Below are positions 19,152 to 29,496 of a stretch of 32,103 nucleotides of DNA, in pieces. Both the position numbers and the translations under genes were made by a program. Each line of letters starts with the position of its first letter. Position 1 is the first letter of the stretch. The stretch is from Actinomycetota bacterium (GTDB lineage: Bacteria; Actinomycetota; Actinomycetes; S36-B12): contig VGBQ01000003.1 in assembly GCA_016870425.1 (NCBI GenBank), forward strand, positions 1-32,103, written 5' to 3'. The notes under the pieces are model-generated. The model ran no database searches. It was given only the letters and a program-made list of their open reading frames with translations, and had not been told where the DNA came from.

Positions 19152-21694
19152 GTGCGCGAGGCCACGAGGTCCCCCGGGGGCTGGGGTATCCCGTAGCCGG
19201 TGGTCCGCTGCCGGGGGACGCGGCCGGCCGACCGGATGAGGGCGCGCAGCTCCTCCTCGGACTTGGCCGAGCCGTGCTCCGAGCCCGCCATCCGGCTGAT
19301 CGTCTCCTCCATGAGCGTGCCCCCCAGGTCGTCGACGCCGCCCGCGAGCATGGTCCGGCAGCCGTCATCGCCCAGCTTGACCCAGGAGCACTGGATGTGG
19401 TCGACCGCGCCATGCAGCAGGATCCGGGCCATCGCGTGGACCGCGCGGTTATCGCGCGCCGTGGGCCCCGGCCGCGCGACCCCGGCGAGGTAGAGCGGCG
19501 CGCTGTGGTGCACGAAGGGGAGCGGCACGAACTCCGTGAAGCCGCCGGTCCGCTCCTGGATCGCCCTGATCGTGCGCAGGTGCTCGACCCAGTGACGGGG
19601 CTCGTCGACGTGGCCGTACATCATCGTCGCCGTCGTGCGGAGCCCGACCTCGTGCGCCGTTGTCACAACCTCCACCCAGGCGGCCGCGGGCAGCTTGCCC
19701 TTGGTGAGAATCCACCGCACGTCATCGTCGAGAATCTCCGCGGCGGTGCCGGGCAGGGAGTCAACCCCTGATTCGCGGGCCGCGATGAGCCAGTCGCGGA
19801 TCGACAACCCCGTGCGCGCGGCACCGTTGACCACCTCCATGGGGCTGAAGGCGTGCAGGTGGATGCCCGGAGCCTCCGCCTTGACCGTGCGCGCGAGATC
19901 GAAGTACGCCGTACCGGGCAGGTCGGGGTGGATACCCCCCTGCATGCAGACCTCGGTGGCGCCCGCCTCGACGGCCTCGCGCACGCGCCGGGCGACTTCC
20001 TCGAGGGAGAGCGTGAAGGCATCCACGTCGGAGGCCCGCTGGGCGAAGGCACAGAAGCGACACCCGGTGTAGCAGACATTGGTGAAGTTGATGTTGCGGT
20101 TGACGACGTAGGTCACCTCGTCGCCGACAGCCTCGTGCCGCAGGTCATCGGCCAGCGCCACGAGCGCGTCGAGACCCTCTCCGGTCGCGCACATGAGGGT
20201 GATCGCGTCCGGCACGTGGTCCGGATGGGATAGCCGCGCGGGGTCGTCCTGGGCGATACCCAGGGCTCGCCGCACGTCGGAGGGGAGCGCGGGGGCGCGC
20301 GACACCACCCGCTTCGCGCGCTCGGAGACCTCGTCCCAATCGCCGTAGACGTCGGCGAAATCGGCACGCCGATCAGTGCCGCGCCCGCTGATGTCGATGT
20401 GCAGGTGCAGGTCGACACGCCCACCTGCGGCGCGCGCGGCGAACTCGGCGTAGCCACCTGCATCGGCATCGGGCTCCTGCCAGGGCAGGCCCGCGGGACG
20501 CGCGGCCGGGTCGAGCAGACCCTGCTCGCCAGCGAGAGCCTCGACGTGCGGGCGCACGCGCGGGTCGATCCACTCCCCCGAGAGGACGTAGCGCGGGTGG
20601 ACGGTCAGTCGCGGGCGCAACTCGTATCCCGCGGCCGCCGTGCTCTCGCGCAGCGCGTCCAGGTGCGGCCAGGGCCGCTCGGGATTGACGTGGTCCGGCG
20701 TGACCGGGCTGACCCCGCCCCAATCGTCGACGCCGGCGCTCAGCAGCGCCCCGAGGTCGTCGGAGAGGTTGGGAGGCGCCTGGAGTCGCACGCCTGGGCC
20801 CAGGAGGATCCGCGCGGTGGCCAGCGTCGCGAGGTAGGACTCATCGTCGAGGTCCGGCTCGCCGCGCATCGCGGTGTCGTCCTTGGCGCGGAAGTTCTGG
20901 ACGATCACCTCCTGCACGTGGCGATGGCGGCGATGCACGGCGCGAATCGCGAAGAGCGCGTCGACACGCTCCTCATCCGTCTCGCCGATCCCCACGAGAA
21001 TTCCGGTGGTGAAGGGGGTCGCCAGGCGGCCGGCGTCCTCCAGGACCTGCAGGCGCACGCGCGGCTCCTTGTCGGGGCTGCCGAAGTGCGGGGCCCCGGG
21101 CGTCGACCACAGTCGCTCGGCGGTGGTCTCGAGCATCATCCCCATGCTGGGTGCCACGGGTCGGAGCCGGCGCATCTCCTCCCAGGACATGACGCCGGGA
21201 TTGAGATGCGGCAGCAGTCCCGTCTCCTCGAGGACACGGATGGCCATCGCGCGCACGTAGGAGAGCGTGTCGGCGTACCCCGCCTCGTCGAGCCATGCGC
21301 GTGCGGCGGGCCAGCGATCCTCCGGTCGGTCGCCGAGGGTGAAAAGCGCCTCCGCGCAGCCGAGATCCGCCCCGCGCCGGGCAATGTCGAGGACTTCGTC
21401 GGGAGAGAGATAGGCCGCAGGAACCCGATGCGGCACCGTGGCGAAGGTGCAGTAGTGGCAGCGGTCCCGGCACAGGCGGGTGAGGGGGATGAAGACCTTG
21501 GGCGAGTACGTGATGATCCCGGGCAGGCCGGCGTCCTCGAGCCCACGATCGCGCATCGTCCCGGCAAGGTCGAGAAGCTCCTGCAGGGCTTCGCCGCGGG
21601 CGCCGATCAGCCAGGTGGCCTCGTCGGGAGCAAGGGTCGCTCCCCTGCGGGCGCGGGCCAGCGCCCGGACGACCCCCGACGGCGTGGACGGCAT
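19148..21694 (-). CDS. fbiC: FO synthase, bifunctional CofG-CofH fusion (F420 biosynthesis)
   Basis: Two radical-SAM cysteine motifs: [14 protein letters not shown] (CofG half) and [19 protein letters not shown] (CofH half); [14 protein letters not shown]-type segments. Confidence 0.96.
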   Translation of the reverse strand: MPSTPSGVVRALARARRGATLAPDEATWLIGARGEALQELLDLAGTMRDRGLEDAGLPGIITYSPKVFIPLTRLCRDRCHYCTFATVPHRVPAAYLSPDEVLDIARRGADLGCAEALFTLGDRPEDRWPAARAWLDEAGYADTLSYVRAMAIRVLEETGLLPHLNPGVMSWEEMRRLRPVAPSMGMMLETTAERLWSTPGAPHFGSPDKEPRVRLQVLEDAGRLATPFTTGILVGIGETDEERVDALFAIRAVHRRHRHVQEVIVQNFRAKDDTAMRGEPDLDDESYLATLATARILLGPGVRLQAPPNLSDDLGALLSAGVDDWGGVSPVTPDHVNPERPWPHLDALRESTAAAGYELRPRLTVHPRYVLSGEWIDPRVRPHVEALAGEQGLLDPAARPAGLPWQEPDADAGGYAEFAARAAGGRVDLHLHIDISGRGTDRRADFADVYGDWDEVSERAKRVVSRAPALPSDVRRALGIAQDDPARLSHPDHVPDAITLMCATGEGLDALVALADDLRHEAVGDEVTYVVNRNINFTNVCYTGCRFCAFAQRASDVDAFTLSLEEVARRVREAVEAGATEVCMQGGIHPDLPGTAYFDLARTVKAEAPGIHLHAFSPMEVVNGAARTGLSIRDWLIAARESGVDSLPGTAAEILDDDVRWILTKGKLPAAAWVEVVTTAHEVGLRTTATMMYGHVDEPRHWVEHLRTIRAIQERTGGFTEFVPLPFVHHSAPLYLAGVARPGPTARDNRAVHAMARILLHGAVDHIQCSWVKLGDDGCRTMLAGGVDDLGGTLMEETISRMAGSEHGSAKSEEELRALIRSAGRVPRQRTTGYGIPQPPGDLVASRT

Positions 21695-21705
21695 CGTGAC
21701 ACCCT

Positions 21706-22761
21706 ATGTCCATGCCGACACCCCCGTCACCGCTGCGCCGCATCACCGTGCTCGCCGGCGGGATCGGAGGAGCGCGCTTCCTGCGCGGCCTGCTGGCCGC
21801 GGCTCCGGACGCAGAGGTCACGGTGATCGGCAACACGGGCGACGACATCTGGATCCACGGCCTGCGCGTGTGCCCCGATCTCGACACGGTGATGTACACC
21901 CTGGGCAACGGCATCTCCGAGGAGCGCGGTTGGGGCCGCGAGGGCGAGACCTTCACGGTCAAGGAGGAGCTGGCCGACTACGGGCTCGAGCCGTCGTGGT
22001 TCGGGCTCGGCGATCGGGACATCGCGACCCACCTCGTGCGCACGCAGATGCTCCAGGCCGGCTATCCCCTATCTGCCGTCACCGAGGCACTGTGCGAGCG
22101 GTGGCAGCCCGGGGTGCACCTCATCCCCATGACGGACGAGCGTGCCGAGACCCACGTCGTGGTGGATGACCCCGACGGTGCGGTCGACGGCTCCGGGGCG
22201 CCCGCGCGCCGGGCGATCCATTTCCAGGAGTGGTGGGTGCGCTATCGCGCCGAGCTCCCCGCGCACGCGATCGTGCTCGTCGGGGCCGATGACGCGAAGC
22301 CCGGGCCGGGAGTGGTCGAGGCCATTGAGTCCGCCGACGCGGTGATCCTGCCGCCGTCGAATCCCGTCGTCTCCGTGGGCACGATCCTCGAGGTGTCCGG
22401 CATTCGCGAGGCGGTCCAGCGTACGCAGGCTCCGGTGGTGGGTGTCTCGCCGATCGTCGGTGGACGCCCCGTGCGCGGGATGGCCGATGCCTGCCTCGCC
22501 GCGATCGGCGTGCAGACCGATGCCGCTGCGGTCGCGCGCCACTACGGCCCGAGGCGCGCACTAATCCCCGCGGGCGCGCCCGCGGACGGGATCCTCGACG
22601 GCTGGCTCGTCGACTCTGCCGATGCCGCGAGCGTGCCCGCCGTGCAATCGCTCGGCATCGCGTGCGAGTCACGGCCCTTGCTCATGACCGATCCCGAGGC
22701 CACTGCCGACATCGCGCGCGCCGCGCTGGAGCTCGCCGCGAGCCTGCGACCACAGGCATGA
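21706..22761 (+). CDS. fbiA: 2-phospho-L-lactate transferase (CofD/FbiA)
   Basis: [89 protein letters not shown]. Confidence 0.96.
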   Translation: MSMPTPPSPLRRITVLAGGIGGARFLRGLLAAAPDAEVTVIGNTGDDIWIHGLRVCPDLDTVMYTLGNGISEERGWGREGETFTVKEELADYGLEPSWFGLGDRDIATHLVRTQMLQAGYPLSAVTEALCERWQPGVHLIPMTDERAETHVVVDDPDGAVDGSGAPARRAIHFQEWWVRYRAELPAHAIVLVGADDAKPGPGVVEAIESADAVILPPSNPVVSVGTILEVSGIREAVQRTQAPVVGVSPIVGGRPVRGMADACLAAIGVQTDAAAVARHYGPRRALIPAGAPADGILDGWLVDSADAASVPAVQSLGIACESRPLLMTDPEATADIARAALELAASLRPQA

Positions 22762-24098
22762 GCCTGCAGGTCGTCGGCGTCCCCGGCATCGGCGAGATCA
22801 CCACGGGCACCGACCTTGCTGTGACCCTTGCCGACGCGATGGCGACTGCGACATGGCCCGACGGCACTGCCGGGCTGCGCGCAGGCGACATCGTGGTCGT
22901 CACGAGCAAAATCGTGAGCAAGGCCGAGGGGCGCGTGGTCCCCGAGTCCGAGCGCGAGGACGCGCTCGCGGCGGAGACGGTGACGGTGGTCGCGACCAAG
23001 GAGACGCCGAGGGGCATCACCCGAATCGTGCGCACGCACCACGGGCTCGTGCTCGCCGCGGCAGGCATCGACGCGAGCAACGCACCGGCCGGGCATGTGC
23101 TGCTCCTCCCCCGCGACCCGGACGCATCAGCGCGGGCACTGCGACAGCGACTGCACGAGATCACCGGGGTCTGCGTAGGCATCATCGTCACCGACACACT
23201 CGGGCGTCCCTGGCGCGACGGCCTCACCGACTGCGCCATCGGCGTGGCCGGCGTCACGGTGCTCGACGACCTGCGCGGACTCCCCGATGCCCACGGTCGG
23301 GCGATGGAGGCGACCGTCATCGCCGTGGCCGACGAGATCGCGGCCGCCGCTGATCTCGTCAAGGGCAAGTCCGGCGGCGTGCCCGTCGCTCTGGTCCGCG
23401 GACTTGCCCAGCACGTGAGCCTCGACGACGGTCCCGGTGCCGTGTCGGGCGTGCGCCCCCTTGACGAGGACCTCTTCCCGCTGGGCACGGCAGAAGCCCG
23501 GCGCGAGGGCGCGCGTGACGCTGTGGCGTCTCGGCGTACCGTGCGTCACTTCACGGAAGAGTCCGTCGACGCGCAGGCGCTCACGCGCGCCATTGCGATC
23601 GCCATCACTGCGCCGGCGCCCCACCACACGACTCCCTGGCGCTTCGTGCTCCTCGACGAGCGGCGTGAGGCATTGCTGTCGGCGATGCGGGAGAGGTGGC
23701 GGACGGATCTCGAGGCAGACAACTTCGATGCGGTCGCGATCGAGCGACGCCTGTCCCGCGGCGACATCCTCTGGCGTGCTCCCGCCGTCGTACTGCCCTT
23801 CCTCGACCTCGCCGAGGGCCCGCACGCCTATCCCGACGACCGTCGCGCGGGCTTCGAGCGCGATCTCTTCCTCGTCTCCGGCGGCGCGGCCGTGGAGAAC
23901 CTGCTCATCGCACTGGCGGCGGAGGGGTGGGGTGCCGCGTGGATCTCGTCCACAATGTTCTGCCCCGATGTCGTGCGCGACCTACTCGATCTTCCCGTGT
24001 CATGGCAACCGCTCGGTGCCATCGCCATCGGACGCCCCGCGCAGGATGCCGGGCCGCGTCCCGCACGCGACCCCGAGGACTTCATCCTCCGGATGTAG
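22758..24098 (+). CDS. fbiB: FbiB: F420:gamma-glutamyl ligase (CofE) fused to nitroreductase-like domain
   Basis: [58 protein letters not shown], then [13 protein letters not shown]...[15 protein letters not shown]...; ATGA overlap with fbiA. Confidence 0.96.
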   Translation: MSLQVVGVPGIGEITTGTDLAVTLADAMATATWPDGTAGLRAGDIVVVTSKIVSKAEGRVVPESEREDALAAETVTVVATKETPRGITRIVRTHHGLVLAAAGIDASNAPAGHVLLLPRDPDASARALRQRLHEITGVCVGIIVTDTLGRPWRDGLTDCAIGVAGVTVLDDLRGLPDAHGRAMEATVIAVADEIAAAADLVKGKSGGVPVALVRGLAQHVSLDDGPGAVSGVRPLDEDLFPLGTAEARREGARDAVASRRTVRHFTEESVDAQALTRAIAIAITAPAPHHTTPWRFVLLDERREALLSAMRERWRTDLEADNFDAVAIERRLSRGDILWRAPAVVLPFLDLAEGPHAYPDDRRAGFERDLFLVSGGAAVENLLIALAAEGWGAAWISSTMFCPDVVRDLLDLPVSWQPLGAIAIGRPAQDAGPRPARDPEDFILRM

Positions 24099-24100
24099 TC

Positions 24101-24161
24101 GTTGAGTGGCGCCATGTGCGGCTTGCGTACGGCGTGTCGCCCGCACGAGCCGCCAGTCAAC
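24101..24161. terminator. Intergenic hairpin between convergent fbiB and guanylyltransferase genes, possible bidirectional terminator
   Basis: GTTGAGTGGCG (24101-24111) / CGCCAGTCAAC (24151-24161), 10 of 11 pairs, inner GTGCGG/CCGCAC; no T-tract. Confidence 0.45.
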
Positions 24162-24165
24162 GCCG

Positions 24166-25242
24166 TCAGGCGTCGGTCGAGAAGCGCACGGCGGTCGCCG
24201 GGAGATTGACGCCCGGCCAGACCCGAGCTCCACCACGGAGCTCGTTGCCGGCCCCGATGCTCGCTCCGTCGCCGATCACGCACTCGCTGAGGAAGGCCCC
24301 CGACGCAATCTGCGCGCCCGCACCGATGACGGAGTCGGCGACCACGGCGTCAGCTCCCACGCTCACTCCGTCCATGAGCACCGATCCCCGGACGACGGCA
24401 CCGGCACCGACGCGGCAGCCGGTCCCCACGGTGCTCCCTCCGCCGACCTCGGCGCTGACATCGACCTGCGCCCCCTCCAGGATCAGCGCTGGCGTCGGCA
24501 CATGCCCCGGCCAGGGGGCCACCCCGAGCACCAGATCGGCCGACCCACGGACGAAGTCCCAGGGGGTGCCGAGGTCAAGCCAGTAGGAGTCGTCGACGAC
24601 ACCCTGCAGCAGTTCCCCCTCGGCGAGGAGTTGGGGGAACGTCTGACGCTCCACCGAGATCGGACGTCCCGCGGGGATGGTGTCGATCACCGAACGGCGG
24701 AAGACGTAGCACCCGGCGTTGATCTGATCGGTGACGATCTCCTCGGGCGTGGTGGGCTTCTCATGGAAGGCCAGCACGCGGCCATGGGCGTCGGTAGGCA
24801 CCAGGCCGTACGCCGTGGGGTCGGACACCCGCACGAGGTGAAGGGTGACCGCAGCATCGGCGACCACATGGGCCTCGATCAGCGAGGCGTAGTCCACACC
24901 GGTCAGCACATCGCCGTTGAGCACCATGACCGGGTCGCCCGGGCCGCTGACCAGGTGCGCGGCCGCATGGCGAATGGCACCCCCCGTGCCGAGGGGCTCG
25001 TCCTCGACGGCATACGCGATCTCGACGCCGAGGTGGCTGCCGTCTCCCAGCTGCTCGGCAAAGACATCGGCGCGGTACGACGTGCCCAGCACGATGCGCT
25101 CGACACCTGCTGCACGCGCCCGCTCGATCTGATGCACGGTGACCGGGACGCCGGCGACCGGCAGCATCGGCTTGGGCGTGCCCAGGGTCAGCGGTCGCAG
25201 CCGAGTCCCCTGGCCCCCCACCAGCAGGATCGCCTCGCGCAT
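24166..25242 (-). CDS. Sugar nucleotidyltransferase, likely mannose-1-phosphate guanylyltransferase
   Basis: MREAILLVGGQGTRLRPLTLGTPKPMLPVAGVPVTVHQIERA, VLNGDVLTGVD, C-terminal left-handed beta-helix hexapeptide repeats; position matches the actinobacterial GDP-mannose locus. Confidence 0.9.
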   Translation of the reverse strand: MREAILLVGGQGTRLRPLTLGTPKPMLPVAGVPVTVHQIERARAAGVERIVLGTSYRADVFAEQLGDGSHLGVEIAYAVEDEPLGTGGAIRHAAAHLVSGPGDPVMVLNGDVLTGVDYASLIEAHVVADAAVTLHLVRVSDPTAYGLVPTDAHGRVLAFHEKPTTPEEIVTDQINAGCYVFRRSVIDTIPAGRPISVERQTFPQLLAEGELLQGVVDDSYWLDLGTPWDFVRGSADLVLGVAPWPGHVPTPALILEGAQVDVSAEVGGGSTVGTGCRVGAGAVVRGSVLMDGVSVGADAVVADSVIGAGAQIASGAFLSECVIGDGASIGAGNELRGGARVWPGVNLPATAVRFSTDA

Positions 25243-25299
25243 GCGGTCATCCCATCACATGACGGGACCGGGTCTCCCCGACGGATCGGTCACACATGG

Positions 25300-25332
25300 C
25301 GCAGGGCCCCGGCCATCGGCCGGGGCCCTGCG
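25300..25332 (-). terminator. Very strong stem-loop after the betaine transporter operon
   Basis: CGCAGGGCCCCGGCC-ATC-GGCCGGGGCCCTGCG, 15-bp perfect stem with 3-nt loop, 28 nt past the opuAC stop. Confidence 0.8.
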
Positions 25333-25360
25333 TTCAGGCTTGATTACTCGCTTCAGCGGA

Positions 25361-26389
25361 TCAGGAAACCCCGGTGCCCTCGAGCCAGGCGGCGACCTTG
25401 TCGGGGTTGGCGTCGATCCACTTCTGGGCCGCCTCCTCCGGGGTCATGCCGGACTCGATGTCGAGCGCGACCTGGTTCTGGTCCTCGTTGGTGCACTCGA
25501 AGTTCTGGACGAGGGTGGCGAAGGGGCTGCCCGAGTCCATGAGCTTGACGGTGGCGAGCTTGACCAGCGGCGTCTCGGGGTAGTCCGTGAGACCGCTGGC
25601 CTTCGCCGCGTCGGTCCAGTCGTTGGCCGGGAAGTTGATGCGGCACAGCGGGACCTTGGCGAGGAAGTTCTGCGGCTCGTAGAAGTAGCCGAGCACCGCT
25701 TCCTTGTTGTCGTTGCCCTTGGTGAAGGCCTCGATGAGAGCTGCCTCCGAGCCGGTGTTGATGATCTTGTAGTTCAGGCCATTGGCCTCGATGAGCTTCT
25801 CGCCGATGGTGGTGTATCCGGGCGGGCCCTCGAGCCACGCTCCCTTGTCACCGGACTCCGGCGTCTTGAAGAGGTCGGCGTACTCATTGAGCTTCGTGCC
25901 GTCGGTGATGTCCGGGTACTCATCGCACATCCACTGCGGGACGTACATGCCGATGAGGCCGACGTTGCCGTTCAGGCCGACCTCGACGATGGCGCCACGG
26001 TCGACCCACTCCTGCCAGCGGCCACCGCCCCAGTCCTCGATGATGACGTCGACCGAGCCAGCCTCCATGGCGTCGTAGGTCACACCAGCCTCGTCGAGCG
26101 TGGTCTGGGTGATATCGCAGCCGAGCTTCTCGCGGGCCACATCGCTGAGCACCTGCGCCGAGGCGGTGTAACCGACCCACGCGTGCATGGCGACACCCCA
26201 CGAGCCGCAATCGGCCGGGGCCGGTGCCGCGCTGGACTCCGCGGGTGCGGCAGCGCTCGACTCGGCAGGTGCCGGGGCTGCGGACGAGGACGCGGCCTCA
26301 TTGACGGTGCCGCCACCGCAGGCCGCGAGGGCCAGGCCGGCAGCAGCGAGCGTGACCACGAGGCCAGCGCCCTTGCCTACTCGCTTCAT
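25361..26389 (-). CDS. opuAC: Glycine betaine/choline-type ABC transporter substrate-binding lipoprotein (OpuAC family)
   Basis: Lipobox AGLALAACGGG; CGSWGVAMHAWVGYTASAQVLSDVAREKLGCDI..., DVIIEDWGGGRWQEW; SD GGAGGAAG before ATG at 26389. The ORF-track start at 27217 is an overextension. Confidence 0.92.
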   Translation of the reverse strand: MKRVGKGAGLVVTLAAAGLALAACGGGTVNEAASSSAAPAPAESSAAAPAESSAAPAPADCGSWGVAMHAWVGYTASAQVLSDVAREKLGCDITQTTLDEAGVTYDAMEAGSVDVIIEDWGGGRWQEWVDRGAIVEVGLNGNVGLIGMYVPQWMCDEYPDITDGTKLNEYADLFKTPESGDKGAWLEGPPGYTTIGEKLIEANGLNYKIINTGSEAALIEAFTKGNDNKEAVLGYFYEPQNFLAKVPLCRINFPANDWTDAAKASGLTDYPETPLVKLATVKLMDSGSPFATLVQNFECTNEDQNQVALDIESGMTPEEAAQKWIDANPDKVAAWLEGTGVS

Positions 26390-26455
26390 TCTTCCTCCAG
26401 GAAGGTTGATTTCGCCGCCATCGTAGGCGCGGGGCACCGGGGAAAGGGCATAATG

Positions 26456-26476
26456 GCGATAACGGATGGGTATCGC
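26456..26476 (-). other. Possible intercistronic stem-loop between opuAB and opuAC
   Basis: GCGATA (26456-26461) / TATCGC (26471-26476), 6-bp stem, in the largest gap of the operon. Confidence 0.3.
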
Positions 26477-28431
26477 TAGTGGCGGTCCTGGGGCCCCTTC
26501 TGGGGCCTGCCTTGGGCAATTCGATCCAAGATGATGCCCAGGAGCACGATGGCGATGCCGGCGGCCAGCCCCTTGCCGGCCAATTCCGGCTTCGACTGGC
26601 CGACGATCACGAGGTAACCCAGGCCACCTGCGCCGACGAAACCGCCGATGACGACGACGGCGAGCACGAAGATCAGTCCCTGGTTGACGCCGAGCAGGAT
26701 CGAGCGCCGCGCGACCGGCAACTGCACCTTGGTGATCACCTGGAGATTCGTCGACCCGGCGGAGATCGCCGCCTCCACGGACTCCTTGGGCACCTTGCGC
26801 ACGCCGTCGGCAACGATGCGGATCACCACGGGCGCGGCGTAGACGACACCGAGCACGATCGCGGCGAAGCGCGTCGGACCGAAGAGTGCGAGCACGGGCA
26901 CGAGGTAGACGAACGCCGGCATCGTCTGCCCCGCGTCGAGGAAGGGCCGCAGGAATCGGTCGACGCGACTGCTGCGTCCGGCCCATACGCCGAGGACTAT
27001 GCCGATGATGACGACGAAGCCCGTGGCGATCAAGGTCATGGCCAGGGTGAGCATCGTGTCGTTCCACAGGCCCGTGGCCATCACGAGGGCGAGCAGCACG
27101 AGGACGAGGATGCCCACGGTGCGCCCGGCCAGGATGAAGGCCAGGAGCGTGATGGCGATGAGGGTGAGCCACCACGGGGAGTTGGCGAGCACGTCTTGGA
27201 GGGGGTTGAGCACCCAAACGGTGAAGAACTCGCTCCCGGTGACGGTGAGGAAACCCAGGTTGTCGGTGATCCAGTCCGACACCGCATTGGCAGCCTCCGC
27301 CACGGGCTCCTGGAAGTTAAGCCGCTCGGGGAAGACGGCGAAGACGAGCAGGTAGCGCGAGAGGTAGATCGCGATGAGCGTGAGGACACCGAAGATCGCG
27401 AGGCCGATACGACGACGCACCTTCGCAGCATCTGCGGCGGCATAGCCGGACTGGTCTCGGCTCACGGCGGCGCTCGTCGATCGATCGAGCATGACGGCCA
27501 GGATTACGACGGCCAGCCCGGCAACGACGCCGTCACCGACATTGCGGATGGTGAGCGCCTCGACCACCGGCTTGCCGAGCCCGGGGGCGCCGATCAGCGC
27601 GGCGATGACGACGAAGGACAGCGCTGCCAGGGTGGTCTGGTTGACCGCGAGGATGATCGTGCTCTTGGCCATGGGCAACTGCACCTTGGTGAGCACCTGC
27701 CAGCGCGTGGACCCCGCCGACTCGGCCGCCTCGATCGGCCCGTGCTTCAGGCTCTTGATGGCGTGTGCCGTGATACGGATGCAGATGGGGATGGAGTAGA
27801 TCATCGTCGCGATCGTCGCCGAGGCGATGCCGATGAGGAAGACGAGCGCAAGCGGCGCGAGATAGACCAGCGTCGGCAGCACCTGGGCGAGGTCGAGCCA
27901 CGGGCGCAGCACCTTCATGACGCGATCGTTGAGGCCGGCCCACACACCGAGCGGGAGGGCGATGACGAGCGACAGGACCACGGCCCCGATCGTCATCGCG
28001 AGTGTCTCCATGGTGAGGAGCCACATGCCGAGCATCCCGCACAGCAGCATGAGGAACATGCTCACCAGGGCCATGCGCAGGGTGGAGGTGGCGTAGACGA
28101 TGAAGCCGATGAGGACGAGCGTGCCGAACCACCCCAGGAGAGGGATGACATTGCCATCCGCGGGCACCGCGATGACACCCATGAAGATCTCGATGAATCC
28201 GGAGATCACCGTCCGGATCGGGTTGAAGACATAGACGAAGAGGAAGCTCTCCGTGCGATTGCCGCGGATGGAGGCGGCGGCGTCTCGCATGATCGCGGTG
28301 AACGGCGAGTCGGTGGCGGTGGAGAGCTCCTGCGTTTGGACACCCTTGAGTGCCGTCGCCGTGACGAACCACACGACCAGGACGATGAGTGCCTGCACCC
28401 ACCGCAGTCGCAGGACGGCCGTGACGTCCAT
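26476..28431 (-). CDS. opuAB: Glycine betaine/proline-type ABC permease, two fused permease domains
   Basis: Two EAA-loop copies: EAAESAGSTRWQVLTKVQLPMAKSTIILAVNQTTL and EAAISAGSTNLQVITKVQLPVARRSILLGVNQGLI in one 651-aa ORF. Confidence 0.93.
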   Translation of the reverse strand: MDVTAVLRLRWVQALIVLVVWFVTATALKGVQTQELSTATDSPFTAIMRDAAASIRGNRTESFLFVYVFNPIRTVISGFIEIFMGVIAVPADGNVIPLLGWFGTLVLIGFIVYATSTLRMALVSMFLMLLCGMLGMWLLTMETLAMTIGAVVLSLVIALPLGVWAGLNDRVMKVLRPWLDLAQVLPTLVYLAPLALVFLIGIASATIATMIYSIPICIRITAHAIKSLKHGPIEAAESAGSTRWQVLTKVQLPMAKSTIILAVNQTTLAALSFVVIAALIGAPGLGKPVVEALTIRNVGDGVVAGLAVVILAVMLDRSTSAAVSRDQSGYAAADAAKVRRRIGLAIFGVLTLIAIYLSRYLLVFAVFPERLNFQEPVAEAANAVSDWITDNLGFLTVTGSEFFTVWVLNPLQDVLANSPWWLTLIAITLLAFILAGRTVGILVLVLLALVMATGLWNDTMLTLAMTLIATGFVVIIGIVLGVWAGRSSRVDRFLRPFLDAGQTMPAFVYLVPVLALFGPTRFAAIVLGVVYAAPVVIRIVADGVRKVPKESVEAAISAGSTNLQVITKVQLPVARRSILLGVNQGLIFVLAVVVIGGFVGAGGLGYLVIVGQSKPELAGKGLAAGIAIVLLGIILDRIAQGRPQKGPQDRH

Positions 28432-28433
28432 GG

Positions 28434-29495
28434 CTAGTCGCCCAGCTCCGAGTCGCGGTCGCCAGCGATGAGCGTCAGGACATCGTCGCTTCCGACGTAG
28501 CCGGCCAGAGAGCCGTCGCGCATGACACGCACGGGTGCGACCGAGGCAATGATCGCCGGGGTCGCCTCCTTGATGATGGTGTCGCCGTCGACAGCCGGGC
28601 CGTCGCCGGACTCACCGTCGCGAAGCGGACGCGCGATGGTCTCGAGCGTGAGCACATGGCTCTTGGGGATATCGCGCAGGAAGTCCTCGACGTAGGCGTC
28701 GGCCGGATGCAGCACCAGGTCCATGGCCGTGCCCATCTGCACGACGGCCCCGTCGCGCATGATGGCGATGCGATCGCCGAGCTTCATGGCCTCGGCAAGG
28801 TCGTGGGTGATGAAGACCATCGTCTTGCCCAGCTCGCGGTGCAGGCGGATGACCTCGTCCTGCATGTCTCGGCGAATGAGCGGGTCGAGGGCGCTGAAGG
28901 GCTCGTCGAGGAACATCACGTCGGGATCCACGACGAGAGCACGCGCAAGCCCGACGCGCTGCTGCATGCCTCCCGAGAGCTGCTCGGGGTAGGAGTTGGC
29001 ATACCCCCCGAGCCCCACGAGCTGGATCACTTCCTCGGCGCGCGAGTAGCGATCCTCCTTCTTGACCCCCTGGATCTCGAGGGGGTAGGCGACGTTGTCG
29101 ATGACCTTGCGGTGCGGTAGCAGGCCGAAGTGCTGGAAGACCATGGAGAACTCCGTGCGCCGCAGGTGGCGCAACTGCTTGTCAGTGGCCTTGAGGATGT
29201 CCTCGCCCTCGATGATCACCTCGCCCGCGGTCGCGTCGACCAGGCGGGTGAGGCACCTCACCAGCGTGGACTTGCCGGAGCCGGACAGGCCCATGACGAC
29301 GAAGACCTCGCCCTCGGCCACGTCGAAGCTCACATCGCGCACAGCAGCGGTGCATCCGGTGTCGGCGAGGAGCTCGTCGCGGGGAAGGTCGGCGTACGGC
29401 GTACCGACGATCTTGTCGGCCTGCGGGCCGAAGACCTTCCACAGATTGCGCACGGAGATAGCCGGTGCGCCCGCGGTCGTCGTCGCGGTCGTCAT
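28434..29495 (-). CDS. opuAA: Glycine betaine/proline-type ABC transporter ATP-binding protein
   Basis: [69 protein letters not shown]; short C-terminal CBS-like tail. Start trimmed to 29495 ([23 protein letters not shown]). Confidence 0.94.
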   Translation of the reverse strand: MTTATTTAGAPAISVRNLWKVFGPQADKIVGTPYADLPRDELLADTGCTAAVRDVSFDVAEGEVFVVMGLSGSGKSTLVRCLTRLVDATAGEVIIEGEDILKATDKQLRHLRRTEFSMVFQHFGLLPHRKVIDNVAYPLEIQGVKKEDRYSRAEEVIQLVGLGGYANSYPEQLSGGMQQRVGLARALVVDPDVMFLDEPFSALDPLIRRDMQDEVIRLHRELGKTMVFITHDLAEAMKLGDRIAIMRDGAVVQMGTAMDLVLHPADAYVEDFLRDIPKSHVLTLETIARPLRDGESGDGPAVDGDTIIKEATPAIIASVAPVRVMRDGSLAGYVGSDDVLTLIAGDRDSELGD

Positions 29496-29496
29496 G

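Noticed and set aside
20399-21826. 475-aa plus-strand ORF opposite fbiC
   Set aside because: Antisense artefact; fbiC motifs on the minus strand are decisive.
24106-25542. 478-aa plus-strand ORF over the guanylyltransferase and its downstream terminator
   Set aside because: Crosses a 15-bp perfect terminator hairpin and is antisense to a well-supported nucleotidyltransferase.
26220-26300. Short repeat in opuAC linker (SSAAPAPAESSAAAPAESSAAPAPAD)
   Set aside because: Ala/Pro/Ser-rich lipoprotein linkers of this kind are common and not evidence of a functional repeat.
26479-28437. 652-aa plus-strand ORF opposite the fused permease
   Set aside because: Antisense frame of a high-GC coding gene; His/Asp/Glu/Arg-rich composition without domain motifs, while the minus strand has clear permease sequence.
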